A stretch of DNA of 64,000 nucleotides from the NCBI RefSeq assembly GCF_002850745.1, contig NZ_KZ559475.1:235635-299634 (forward strand), in the 5' to 3' direction. The notes below the pieces were generated by a model, which worked only from the letters and a program-made list of their open reading frames with translations, was not told the DNA's origin and did no database searches. Each line of letters begins with the position of its first letter. The first letter of the stretch is position 1. Both the position numbers and the translations under genes were made by a program. The stretch comes from Nonomuraea indica (GTDB taxonomy: Bacteria > Actinomycetota > Actinomycetes > Streptosporangiales > Streptosporangiaceae). This document shows, piece after piece, positions 34,752 through 42,565 of the stretch.

Positions 34752-34912
34752 GCGAGTCCCTTCGTCAGCGTGCTCATTCTTCCCCCGGACCCTTGAGTCT
34801 CTCGCGTGTGCCGGTTGCCTGCCAGCACCGTACCCGGCATGTCCGAACATCGCCTTCATGGGATAGGCCCCGGGCGATGTGACGCCGATCACATTTGGCG
34901 ATTCCATCCCCA

Positions 34913-35779
34913 TCAGAGCTCTCCGGTCCGAAGAGTCCCCGACGGATTCTGTCGGACTAGGGGGTGTGACGCACCGTGGTCGGGCGAAAACGCCTGACGG
35001 ACCGGATGCGCGAGCGAGGCCCCGATGACGGGGACGCCGGATCGTTCGAGCCGCCGCACGGCCGTCGCCAGGGCGGCGGAGCCGGCGCCGTCGACGGCGA
35101 GCGTCGCGACGGCGGGCCTCCTGGCGTGCCTGCGCACCCAGTCGAGACCGGCGACCACGTCCGACAGGGCGCCCGTGCCGCCGCAGCCGAGCACGCGGAC
35201 CGAGGCGAGCCGAGCCCGCGGCGCCACCCCGTGGACGCGTCCCGCGGCCTGGCGGGCCACCCGCGTGCCGTGCCCGGTGCAGTCGTCGCCCGTGCCTCCG
35301 GTCGCGTCGAAGGCCCGCCAGGCCCGGTCGCCGAAGTCGCCGCGGGCCGGGTCCAGGCCGCTGTCGACGACGTACACGGTGATCCCCGGCACGGTGATCT
35401 CGGGGTCGCCGGCGCCCGTGGGCGGCCGGTGGGGGCCGGGAACGGGCAGGACCAGGCGGTCGGGCTCCACCGCGCGCACCCGAGGGTCGGCGAGCAGCTC
35501 GGCGGTCTCGGCGGCGGTGAGCCAGGTGGCGAAGCCGGGCAGCGCGGCGGTGTAGTAGCGGCGCACCCGCCAGCGCACCTCGCCCACGAGGTCGCGGGCC
35601 GCGGCGCGGTCACGGGCGGTGACGATGTACGCGCGGGAGGGTTCGCTCGCGGCGGCCCGGCCGGCCAGCCCGGAGGCCGGCGTCATGGCGAGGGGCACCG
35701 CGGTGGTCACGGCTGTCGCGACCGCCGTCGCGGCGGCTGCGGCGAGGTAGACGGAGGGCAGGCCGAATCGTCGGGGCAC
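34913..35779 (-). pseudogene. Truncated subtilase (S8), catalytic Ser missing
   Basis: 288 residues. A signal-like hydrophobic N-terminus (about 8-33) is followed by an I9-inhibitor-like propeptide (AYIVTARDRAAARDLV) and the first half of a subtilisin domain: the Asp motif VVDSGLD and the His motif GHGTRVA are clear. The strand SGVPVIGASL, where the oxyanion Asn normally follows, is the last recognisable piece; the GTSM/A catalytic Ser region is absent and the frame ends in unrelated sequence upstream of sepH. No frameshift restoring the rest was found. It is either a decayed gene or a non-proteolytic protein. The GTG start has only a weak ribosome site. Confidence 0.7.
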
Positions 35780-35793
35780 GAGCCAGAAGGGTG

Positions 35794-35813
35794 CCTGTCA
35801 CCTACGTCACAGG
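35794..35813. promoter_or_regulatory. 20-bp imperfect palindrome between the subtilase remnant and the 303-aa membrane protein
   Basis: CCTGTCACCTACGTCACAGG matches its own reverse complement at 16 of 20 positions. It lies 14 bp before the subtilase start and about 120 bp before the divergent gene, a suitable operator position. No regulator can be named. Confidence 0.4.
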
Positions 35814-35931
35814 AACAACGGGACACGCGCCCGCGTCTATTCACGAGGAAGCTCTTTACCCGGCGCATGACGAACGGCGCTCGCGGGCGATTCCACGACA
35901 CGCACACCACGAGGGAGGACTGGTTTCAGGC

Positions 35932-36843
35932 ATGGGCGGCGAGCAGCAGAAGTTCGAGCTGAGCCTGCCGCAGATCGGGGGAAGCGCGCTCGCGGCGGTG
36001 ACGGCCGCGGTGGCCGCCTCCTACCTGGGGGTCGCGGGGACGGTGATCGGAGCCGCGGTGATGAGCGTCGCCAGCACGATCGGCACCGCCGTCTACACGC
36101 ACTACCTCAAGCGCACCGGCGACAAGGTCAAGCAGCGCACGGTGATCGTGTGGCGGCATGGTGACGAGGAGCCGGAGGGCGCCGGGGGCGAGCACGGTGC
36201 CGGCGCGGGCGGGGACGGGCCGGTGACGGCCGTCCCCACCCTGGTCCACGGCACGGTTCATGACGGGGACGACGCGGGCAGGGACGCCGCCACCCTGGTC
36301 CACGGCACGGTCCACGACGGGGACGACGCCGAAGGAGGCCCCTCCACCCTGGTCATGGAGCGGCCGGTGCCGGCGCGTGCCGGGCTGCCGTGGAACAGGA
36401 TCGGGGCGGTGGCGGCGCTGGTGTTCGCGATCAGCATGGGCGGCATCCTCGCCTACCAGGGGCTGACCCAGGCCACGGTGCACGAGCAGGTCACCGGCCA
36501 GACGCGCGACGAGCGGCCCGACCCGGCGCCCGTACGGCAGGAGCGGCGGTCCGAGGAGCCCGAGGCGCGGACCGCGACGACGCCGGCCGGTTCGCAGGAG
36601 ACGCGGACGCCGTCCGCCACGCCCAGCGTGACCGCCACCCCCACGCCGTCGCCCACGAGGTCGTCCACCCCGTCGGCGACGCCCACGCCCCCGCGTGACA
36701 CGGCGCAGCCGTCGGCTCCGGCCACCGAGCCGCCGACGCAGGACACGGACGAGACCCGGGCGCCCGCCGTGACGGAGCCCGCGCCCCAGGTCAGCGAGCC
36801 GGAGGCGGACCCGGAGCCCGACACGGACCCGATCCCCCAGTGA
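35932..36843 (+). CDS. Two-span membrane protein with Pro/Thr-rich tail, unknown function
   Basis: 303 residues from ATG 35932 (GAGGGAGGA upstream). A Gly/Ala-rich amphipathic or membrane region (about 12-60) precedes a cytoplasmic-type loop with a repeated TLVHGTVHDGDDA segment, then a membrane helix (about 155-177), then a long Pro/Thr/Ser/Glu-rich tail predicted to be outside the cell. No family recognised. Convergent with the lactone oxidase, divergent from the subtilase remnant. Confidence 0.75.
   Translation: MGGEQQKFELSLPQIGGSALAAVTAAVAASYLGVAGTVIGAAVMSVASTIGTAVYTHYLKRTGDKVKQRTVIVWRHGDEEPEGAGGEHGAGAGGDGPVTAVPTLVHGTVHDGDDAGRDAATLVHGTVHDGDDAEGGPSTLVMERPVPARAGLPWNRIGAVAALVFAISMGGILAYQGLTQATVHEQVTGQTRDERPDPAPVRQERRSEEPEARTATTPAGSQETRTPSATPSVTATPTPSPTRSSTPSATPTPPRDTAQPSAPATEPPTQDTDETRAPAVTEPAPQVSEPEADPEPDTDPIPQ
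36238..36360 (+). repeat. 54-bp repeat, two full copies and a partial third, in the 303-aa protein
   Basis: ACCCTGGTC blocks start at 36238, 36292 and 36346. The first two units encode TLVHGTVHDGDDA plus five variable residues; the third stops after TLV. Confidence 0.9.
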
Positions 36844-36844
36844 C

Positions 36845-36894
36845 GGGGGCGTTCCCCGATCGCCCGGTGAGCGCCACGGCCGGGGGCGTTCCCC
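36845..36894. terminator. Two copies of a short GGGGGCGTTCCCC hairpin between convergent genes
   Basis: The same 13-nt element occurs at 36845-36857 and 36882-36894, each folding with a 4-bp G:C stem. The position between convergent stops suggests termination, but the stems are short. Confidence 0.35.
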
Positions 36895-36914
36895 GGTGAC
36901 GCGGACCAGGGGGA

Positions 36915-38192
36915 TCAGCCGAGGACGCGGTCGAGGTAGGCGTTGCCGAACAGCCGGTCCGGGTCCAGCCGGTCGCGCAGCGCGACGAAGTCGGCGAACC
37001 GCGGATACACCGTGGACAGGTAGGCGGCGTCGCGGGTGTGCAGCTTGCCCCAGTGGGGCCGCCCCTCCAGCCGCGTCATGATCTCCTCGACGCCCTCGAA
37101 GTAGGCCTGGTGCGGCGTCGGCCGGTACATGTGGCAGGCCACGTAGCCGGTCGCCCGCCCGTACGCGGTGGACAGCCACGCCGTGCTCGGCGGCGTCACC
37201 CGCACCTCGACGGGGAACGTGATCCGCCACCCGGCGCGCTCCACCAGGTCACGCGTCTCGCGCAGTGCCCGGCCGAGGTGCTCGCGCGGCACCGCGTACT
37301 CCATCTCCAGGAAGCGCACCTCGCGCCGCGAGGTGAAGACGCGGTACGAGACGTCCACGGCCTCGGAGTCGGCCAGCGCGGCCGCGCTGAGCGCGTTGAT
37401 CCGGGGGATGAGGCCGGGCAGCCGCGCCCCGGCGGCGCAGGCGAGGCCGAACAGGGTGTTCTCCAGGAAGACGGTGTCCAGCCAGTGCTTGACCGGGCCG
37501 GGCGGCCGGGCCGGGCCGGGGTCGCGGTTGGCGGTCTTGACCAGGCACGCGTCGGTGTGCGGCAGCCAGAAGAAGTCGAGGTGCTCGTGGGCCGAGGTCA
37601 TCTCGTCGAGCGAGCCGAGCATGCCGCTCAGCGCGGCCCGCCGCCGCCGGCTGCGCAGCAGGAACGCGGGTTCCACCCGCAGGGTCACCGCCGTGAGCAC
37701 GCCGAGCGCGCCCAGCCCGACCCGGGCCGCGTCGAACAGGTCCTCGCCCGGCGACGCCGTGACGACCGAGCCGTCGGCGAGGACCATCTCCAGCTCGGTG
37801 ATCTGGTCGGCCAGGCCGCCGGTGTCGCGGCCGGTGCCGTGCGTGCCGGTCTGGACGGCGCCGGCGACCGTCTGCTCGGTGATGTCGCCCATGTTGGCCA
37901 GGGCCAGGCCGCGCTCGTGCAGCAGCTCGTTGAGCGCCTTCAGCGGGGTGCCGGCGAGCACGGTGACCTGGTCGCCGGTCAGGGAGCGGACGCCGGTCAG
38001 CGCGGTGGGGCGCAGCATGATGCCGTCGGTGAGGGCCACGCCGGTGAAGGAGTGGCCGGTGCCGACCATGCGGACCCGGCGGCCGGACGCGGCGGCGTCG
38101 CGCACCGCCCGCACGACCTCGTCCGTGGAGGCCGGGGTGCGGACCTCGGAGGGGCGGGCCGACTGGTTGCGCGCCCAGTTGGTGAAAACCAT
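36915..38192 (-). CDS. FAD-dependent aldono-lactone/alditol oxidase family protein
   Basis: 425 residues. N-terminal FAD-binding type 4 domain with GTGHSFTGVALTDG (His in the covalent-flavin position of this family) and GTHGTG, then a C-terminal D-arabinono-1,4-lactone oxidase domain with HWGKLHT, YPRFADF and the terminal LDPDRLFGNAYLDRVLG. It would oxidise a sugar lactone or alditol with O2 or another acceptor. GGAGGGGCC precedes the ATG. Confidence 0.9.
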   Translation of the reverse strand: MVFTNWARNQSARPSEVRTPASTDEVVRAVRDAAASGRRVRMVGTGHSFTGVALTDGIMLRPTALTGVRSLTGDQVTVLAGTPLKALNELLHERGLALANMGDITEQTVAGAVQTGTHGTGRDTGGLADQITELEMVLADGSVVTASPGEDLFDAARVGLGALGVLTAVTLRVEPAFLLRSRRRRAALSGMLGSLDEMTSAHEHLDFFWLPHTDACLVKTANRDPGPARPPGPVKHWLDTVFLENTLFGLACAAGARLPGLIPRINALSAAALADSEAVDVSYRVFTSRREVRFLEMEYAVPREHLGRALRETRDLVERAGWRITFPVEVRVTPPSTAWLSTAYGRATGYVACHMYRPTPHQAYFEGVEEIMTRLEGRPHWGKLHTRDAAYLSTVYPRFADFVALRDRLDPDRLFGNAYLDRVLG

Positions 38193-38231
38193 GGCCCCTC
38201 CGAGGCTCGTTCGACTAAACGTGAACGATAC

Positions 38232-38990
38232 TCAGTTTTCCCAGCCCTGCGGAAGCGGGAAGACGTCACCAGGCTTCAGTTCGTGCTTCTTGACGACGTC
38301 GGACACCTTGACCAGGTGGTAGCCGCGGCCCTGCAGCGTCTTGACGATGGACGGCATCGCCTCGACGGTCTGCTTCACCCAGTCGTGCATCAGGATGATG
38401 CCGTCCTGCTCCGCGACCTCGAGCGTCTGCTTCTTGATGGCCTCGACGTCCTTGAGATCCCAGTCGCGGGAGCCGGCCGTCCACAGGACGACCGGCATGT
38501 CGAACTCGGCCGCGACCTCCGTCACCTGAAGGTCGGCCAGCCCGTACGGCGGGCGAAGGATCTTGGGCTCGACGCCCGCGGCCTTCTTGATCTCGTCCTG
38601 CGTCTTCTGGATCTCGCTGCGAATGGCCCACGGCTCGATCTCGGTGAACTTCGGGTGCTTGTAGCTGTGGTTGCCCAGCTCGTGGCCCTCCTGCGCCATG
38701 CGCTTGACGTAGGAGGGGCGGCTCTTCACGTACTGGCCCTCGAGGAAGAACGTCACCTTGGCGTCGTACTTCTTCAACGTGTCGAGCAGCTTGCCCGCGT
38801 ACTTGCCGGGGCCGTCGTCGAAGGTCAGCGCGATGCACTTGACCTGCGCGCAGTCGACGGGCTTGGCCGTCTTCGCGGTGGCCGCCTTGCCGGCCTGGGG
38901 GGTGGGAGTGGTGTCGGCCAGCGCGGGTGCCGGGATGAGGGCGAGGGTGACAGCCGCGATGGCCAGAAGTGAATTGCTTTGTCGGGACAT
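38232..38990 (-). CDS. Secreted polysaccharide deacetylase (NodB domain)
   Basis: 252 residues from ATG 38990. A signal peptide ending near ALAD is followed by a Lys/Thr linker and a NodB domain (about 55-235): TFDDGP with the catalytic base, metal His in NHSYKH, RPPYG, LWTAGSRDWD and ILMHD. It would de-N-acetylate peptidoglycan or chitin-like glycans outside the cell. Located between a lactone oxidase and an MFS gene; no operon evident. Confidence 0.93.
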   Translation of the reverse strand: MSRQSNSLLAIAAVTLALIPAPALADTTPTPQAGKAATAKTAKPVDCAQVKCIALTFDDGPGKYAGKLLDTLKKYDAKVTFFLEGQYVKSRPSYVKRMAQEGHELGNHSYKHPKFTEIEPWAIRSEIQKTQDEIKKAAGVEPKILRPPYGLADLQVTEVAAEFDMPVVLWTAGSRDWDLKDVEAIKKQTLEVAEQDGIILMHDWVKQTVEAMPSIVKTLQGRGYHLVKVSDVVKKHELKPGDVFPLPQGWEN

Positions 38991-39044
38991 GACAGTCGTA
39001 TCCAATGTGAAGGGTGTTGCGAGGGATATTCCGACCGTAGCGGA

Positions 39045-40250
39045 TCAGGGTTTGGCGGGTGAAGCCGCGTCGGGAATCCTCAGCAAACTCGAACCTCCGA
39101 CACCCACCACGACGGCGACCGCCGCGGCGGCCAGCGCGAAGCCGTAGGCGTTGGACGGGCCGAAGGCCTCGGTGAGCCGGCCGCCCGCCCACGCGCCGAT
39201 CGACACGCCCAGCCCGATCGAGGTCGAGATCCACGCCATGCCCTCGGTGAGCAGCGACGCCGGCACCAGCCGTTCGGTCAGCGAGAACCCGGTGATCAGC
39301 GTCGGCGAGATGGCCAGACCCGCCACGAACAGCGCCACGGCCATCACCCTCGGGTCGCCGATGAAGGCGATCGGCAGCAGCCCCAGCGCGAACACGCCGA
39401 GCGCGCGCACGAACCGCCCGCGCAGCGAGATCCGCCAGCGCCGCGAGCCGAACCACAGGCCCGACACCATCGAGCCGCCCGCGAACGCCGCCAGCAGGAA
39501 CCCGGCCGCGCTCTTGACGCCCTTCTCCTCGGCGAACGCCACCGTGATCAGGTCGACCGAGCCGAACACCGCGCCGAGCGCCAGGTAGACGCACGACAGC
39601 AGGGCGATGCCGGGGATCAGGATCGGGGTGCCGCCGCCACCGCCGCGGACGGGCCGCACCGGCGGCTGCGTGCCCCGCTGGGCCGCCAGCGCGAGCGAGC
39701 CGCCCAGCATGGACACCAGTGCGACCAGCAGCCCCGCGTACGGGTTGATCGCGGTGGCCAGCACGGTGACCAGGGCGGGGCCGGCGACGAAGATGACCTC
39801 GTCGGCCACCGACTCGAAGGCGAAGGCCGTGTGCAGCCGGGCCGACCCGGCGTGCAGCGCCGACCAGCGGGCCCGCACCATCGAGCCCAGCGACAGCGAG
39901 GTCGCCCCCACCAGCAGGCCGGCGGCGTACAGCGTCCACTCCGGCAGGCCCAGCCGGGCGCACAGCATCAACCCGGCCAGCGCGAGCGCGTTGACCACGG
40001 CGAACGGCACGATCACCCGGGCCTGGCCGAACCGGTCCACCAGCCGCCCGGACAGCGGGGCGGCGATCGCGAAGGCGAGGTTGGTGGTCGCGGCGACCGC
40101 GCCGGCCACGGCGTACGACTCGGTGAGCGCGGTGATCAGCAGGACGACGCCGATGCCGAGCATGGACATCGGCATCCGGCCGATGAAGCCGGCCAGCACG
40201 AACCCCTTGACGCCGGGCCCGTCGAACAACCCCCGGTAAGGCCCGACCAC
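39045..40250 (-). CDS. Major facilitator superfamily transporter
   Basis: 401 residues from GTG 40250, chosen because GGAGGA lies 6 nt before it; the in-frame GTG at 40268 precedes that site. About twelve spans; the loop 2-3 motif is GRLVDRFGQARVI. Substrate not predictable. The promoter at 40281-40309 is well placed. Confidence 0.88.
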   Translation of the reverse strand: MVGPYRGLFDGPGVKGFVLAGFIGRMPMSMLGIGVVLLITALTESYAVAGAVAATTNLAFAIAAPLSGRLVDRFGQARVIVPFAVVNALALAGLMLCARLGLPEWTLYAAGLLVGATSLSLGSMVRARWSALHAGSARLHTAFAFESVADEVIFVAGPALVTVLATAINPYAGLLVALVSMLGGSLALAAQRGTQPPVRPVRGGGGGTPILIPGIALLSCVYLALGAVFGSVDLITVAFAEEKGVKSAAGFLLAAFAGGSMVSGLWFGSRRWRISLRGRFVRALGVFALGLLPIAFIGDPRVMAVALFVAGLAISPTLITGFSLTERLVPASLLTEGMAWISTSIGLGVSIGAWAGGRLTEAFGPSNAYGFALAAAAVAVVVGVGGSSLLRIPDAASPAKP

Positions 40251-40280
40251 GTACTTTCCTCCTGTCACGCTCCCCGCTTA

Positions 40281-40309
40281 CCTTTACGTGCGATATGTCC
40301 GTACGGCAA
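40281..40309 (-). promoter_or_regulatory. Promoter of the MFS gene (-35 TTGCCG, -10 TAAAGG)
   Basis: On the minus strand TTGCCG (40304-40309) and TAAAGG (40281-40286) are 17 bp apart, giving a leader of about 23 nt with the GGAGGA site. Confidence 0.5.
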
Positions 40310-40331
40310 GTGGTTTTCCCCGTGATTCGGC

Positions 40332-40337
40332 TAACCT
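40332..40337 (+). promoter_or_regulatory. -10 element (TAACCT), leaderless start of the transglycosylase
   Basis: TANNNT ending 7 nt before GTG 40345; no Shine-Dalgarno. Confidence 0.6.
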
Positions 40338-40344
40338 TTCGCGG

Positions 40345-41556
40345 GTGTCGGGTCTTCCTTCGCTCCGCGCCGTGCTCCTCATGGTCGCCGCCGTGGTCCT
40401 CCTGACCGTGGCCGGCGGGGGAGTGGCGGTGGTCATGGGAGACGATCTCTTCCGCACCGCCCGCGAGACGCCCCGCGAGCAGCCCTTACGCGCCGCGCCG
40501 CCGCAACGGGAACCCGAGCGGCTCGACCGGCTCGTCCCCACCACGGCCCCGGTCGGCGACTTCGGCGCGGGCGGCCCCGGCGTCACCCCCACCCCGCCCC
40601 ACATCCTCGCCATCGCCCGCGGCGAGGTGCCCAAGCGGACCCGCCACGCGCTGGCCGCGATCAAGCACGTGCAGAAGGTCGCCGTGGCCGACGCCGGCAC
40701 GGTCAAGGTGTCGGGCGTCGGCGTCAACCTGCTGGCCGTGGACCCCGCCGAGTTCCGGTCCTGGACGCCCAAGGCGGTCGCCGACCAGCCGGCCGTGTGG
40801 AGCGCGCTGGCCAGGGGCGAGCTCGTCGCCGAGTCGGCGGCGACGCGGCGGCTCGGCCTGGTGCTGGGCGCCGGCTACCAGGTGGACGGCGGCCCGCGCC
40901 TGCGCCTGGCCGCCGCCGCGCCGCTCGGGCTCAAGGGCATCGACGGGCTGGTCAGCAAGGAGACGGGCGCCCGGCTCGGCCTGGCGAAGGGAGTCGCCGT
41001 GCTGCTCCACGGCGCCGGACCCGACATCAGCCAGGCGCGGGTGCGGCGGCTGCTCGGCTCCGGCGCCCAGGTGCTCTCGCTGACCGCCCTGCCGCGCAGG
41101 CCCCAGGCGCAGACCGGGCAGACCCGGACGGGCCAGCCCCGGGCCCGGCAGTCGCCGGGCCCCGCCGCGGGCGGCCGGCCCACCAGCTACCTCGACCTCT
41201 ACAAGCAGTCGGCCACCCGCTGCCCCGGCCTGTCGTGGACCGTGCTCGCCGCGATCGGCCAGGTGGAGAGCTCGCACGGCCGCAACAACGGGCCGTCGAG
41301 CGCGGGCGCGCTCGGGCCGATGCAGTTCATGCCCGCCACCTGGAAGGCGTACGGCGTGGACGGCGACGGCGACGGCAAGGCCGACATCTGGAGCCCGTAC
41401 GACGCGGTGCCCGGAGCCGCCAACTACCTGTGCGCCAACGGCGCCGGCAAGGGCGGCGAGAAACTCCGCAAGGCGATCTGGTTCTACAACCACTCGTGGG
41501 CCTACGTGAACAAGGTCATGGGCATCGCCGAGGCGTACGCCCGCGCCTACGCCTGA
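40345..41556 (+). CDS. Membrane-anchored lytic transglycosylase
   Basis: 403 residues. A membrane helix (about 9-30) is followed by an extracytoplasmic region of unknown fold (about 80-255), a Gln/Arg-rich linker and a C-terminal SLT domain (about 285-403) with the catalytic Glu308 in GQVESSHG and the motif AGALGPMQFMPATW. It would cleave peptidoglycan glycan strands for growth or turnover. The 3' end overlaps convergent hemH by 10 nt. Confidence 0.9.
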   Translation: MSGLPSLRAVLLMVAAVVLLTVAGGGVAVVMGDDLFRTARETPREQPLRAAPPQREPERLDRLVPTTAPVGDFGAGGPGVTPTPPHILAIARGEVPKRTRHALAAIKHVQKVAVADAGTVKVSGVGVNLLAVDPAEFRSWTPKAVADQPAVWSALARGELVAESAATRRLGLVLGAGYQVDGGPRLRLAAAAPLGLKGIDGLVSKETGARLGLAKGVAVLLHGAGPDISQARVRRLLGSGAQVLSLTALPRRPQAQTGQTRTGQPRARQSPGPAAGGRPTSYLDLYKQSATRCPGLSWTVLAAIGQVESSHGRNNGPSSAGALGPMQFMPATWKAYGVDGDGDGKADIWSPYDAVPGAANYLCANGAGKGGEKLRKAIWFYNHSWAYVNKVMGIAEAYARAYA

Positions 41557-42509
41557 CGGGCGGCGGCGGGACGCACCGGGGCGGGGCAGCAGGTCAGCGC
41601 GCAGGGCACCGGCTCGGGCTCGTCCATCAGCGAGCGCACCATCCGGACGAACGCCGGGTGCGTGCCCGGCGTCGCAGCCCGCTCCATCGGCAGCCCCACC
41701 TCCTCGGCCACCTGCCTCGCCTCGGTGTCGAGGTCGTAGACGACCTCCATGTGGTCGGAGACGAACCCGATCGGCACCAGCACCACCGCCGGCGCGTCCA
41801 CCTTGCGCAGGTGGTCGCACACGTCGGGCTCCAGCCACGGCACCTGCGGCGGGCCGCTGCGCGACTGCCACACCAGGTCCCACGGCCGCCCGGCGCGGCC
41901 GAGCGCCTCGTTGACCAGCTCGGCCGAGCGGCGCAGCTGCGCCTCGTACAGGCCGCCCTCGGGGCCGGCGCTGCGCGCCATGCTGACCGGGATGCTGTGC
42001 GCGGTGAACACCAGACGCGCGTCGTCGCGGCCCAGCCTGGCCAGCGCCTGCCGGGTGTGGTCGGCCATCGCCTCGACGAACCCCGGGTGGTCGCCGAAGT
42101 GGCGCATCTTGACCAGCTCGGGGCCGCCCTCGACCGAGATCCTGGCGATGTCCTCGTAGTACTGGCGGCAGCTGGAGTAGCCGGCGAACGCCGAGGTGGC
42201 GAAGACCGCGGCGCGGCGCACGCCGTCGTCCTTCATCCGCCGCACGGTGTCCTCGCCGAACGGATGCCAGTTGCGGTTGCCCCAGTAGACCGGCACGCCC
42301 GCCACCGGGCGCAGCGCCTCGACCAGGTCGCGGTTCTGCCGGTTGATCGGGCTGACCCCGCCGAAGCCCTGGTAGTGCTCGGCGACCTCCAGCAGCCGCT
42401 CGCGTGGCACGCCGCGGCCGCGCACCACGTTCTCCAGGAACGGCATCACGTCGTCGGGCCCCTCCGGACCGCCGAACGACAGGACCAGGAGCGCGTCGTA
42501 ATTCCCCAC
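41547..42509 (-). CDS. hemH: Ferrochelatase (coproporphyrin type)
   Basis: 320 residues. Inserts Fe(II) into the porphyrin late in haem synthesis; actinobacteria use the coproporphyrin route. Family motifs: SFGGPEGPDDV, RGRGVPRERL, GGVSPINRQ, the catalytic His region TAHSIP and IGFVSDHMEVVYDLD. Cysteines Cys114 (SSCRQYY), Cys303, Cys307 and Cys308 (CALTCC) match the layout of a [2Fe-2S] site reported in mycobacterial ferrochelatase. GTG 42509 with TAGGGT 6 nt upstream indicates a leaderless mRNA. Divergent from the S9 peptidase. Confidence 0.95.
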   Translation of the reverse strand: MGNYDALLVLSFGGPEGPDDVMPFLENVVRGRGVPRERLLEVAEHYQGFGGVSPINRQNRDLVEALRPVAGVPVYWGNRNWHPFGEDTVRRMKDDGVRRAAVFATSAFAGYSSCRQYYEDIARISVEGGPELVKMRHFGDHPGFVEAMADHTRQALARLGRDDARLVFTAHSIPVSMARSAGPEGGLYEAQLRRSAELVNEALGRAGRPWDLVWQSRSGPPQVPWLEPDVCDHLRKVDAPAVVLVPIGFVSDHMEVVYDLDTEARQVAEEVGLPMERAATPGTHPAFVRMVRSLMDEPEPVPCALTCCPAPVRPAAARQA

Positions 42510-42515
42510 GTGACA

Positions 42516-42521
42516 ACCCTA
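42516..42521 (-). promoter_or_regulatory. -10 element (TAGGGT), leaderless start of hemH
   Basis: TANNNT on the minus strand, 6 nt before GTG 42509. Confidence 0.6.
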
Positions 42522-42527
42522 TGCCGG

Positions 42528-42540
42528 GACCGTGACGGTC
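42528..42540. promoter_or_regulatory. 13-bp perfect palindrome between two divergent promoters
   Basis: GACCGTGACGGTC has 6-bp perfect arms around one base. It lies 6 bp upstream of the hemH -10 and 12 bp upstream of the S9 -10, where a bound protein could control both. Confidence 0.45.
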
Positions 42541-42552
42541 CACGCCGCGAGG

Positions 42553-42558
42553 TAGGTT
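42553..42558 (+). promoter_or_regulatory. -10 element (TAGGTT), leaderless start of the S9 peptidase
   Basis: TANNNT ending 7 nt before GTG 42566; no Shine-Dalgarno. Confidence 0.6.
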
Positions 42559-42565
42559 CGATCAG

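Noticed and set aside
34752..34913. N-terminal extension of SepH by an in-frame upstream start
   Set aside because: The extra residues have no SepH homology and the family starts at the MQELRL segment.
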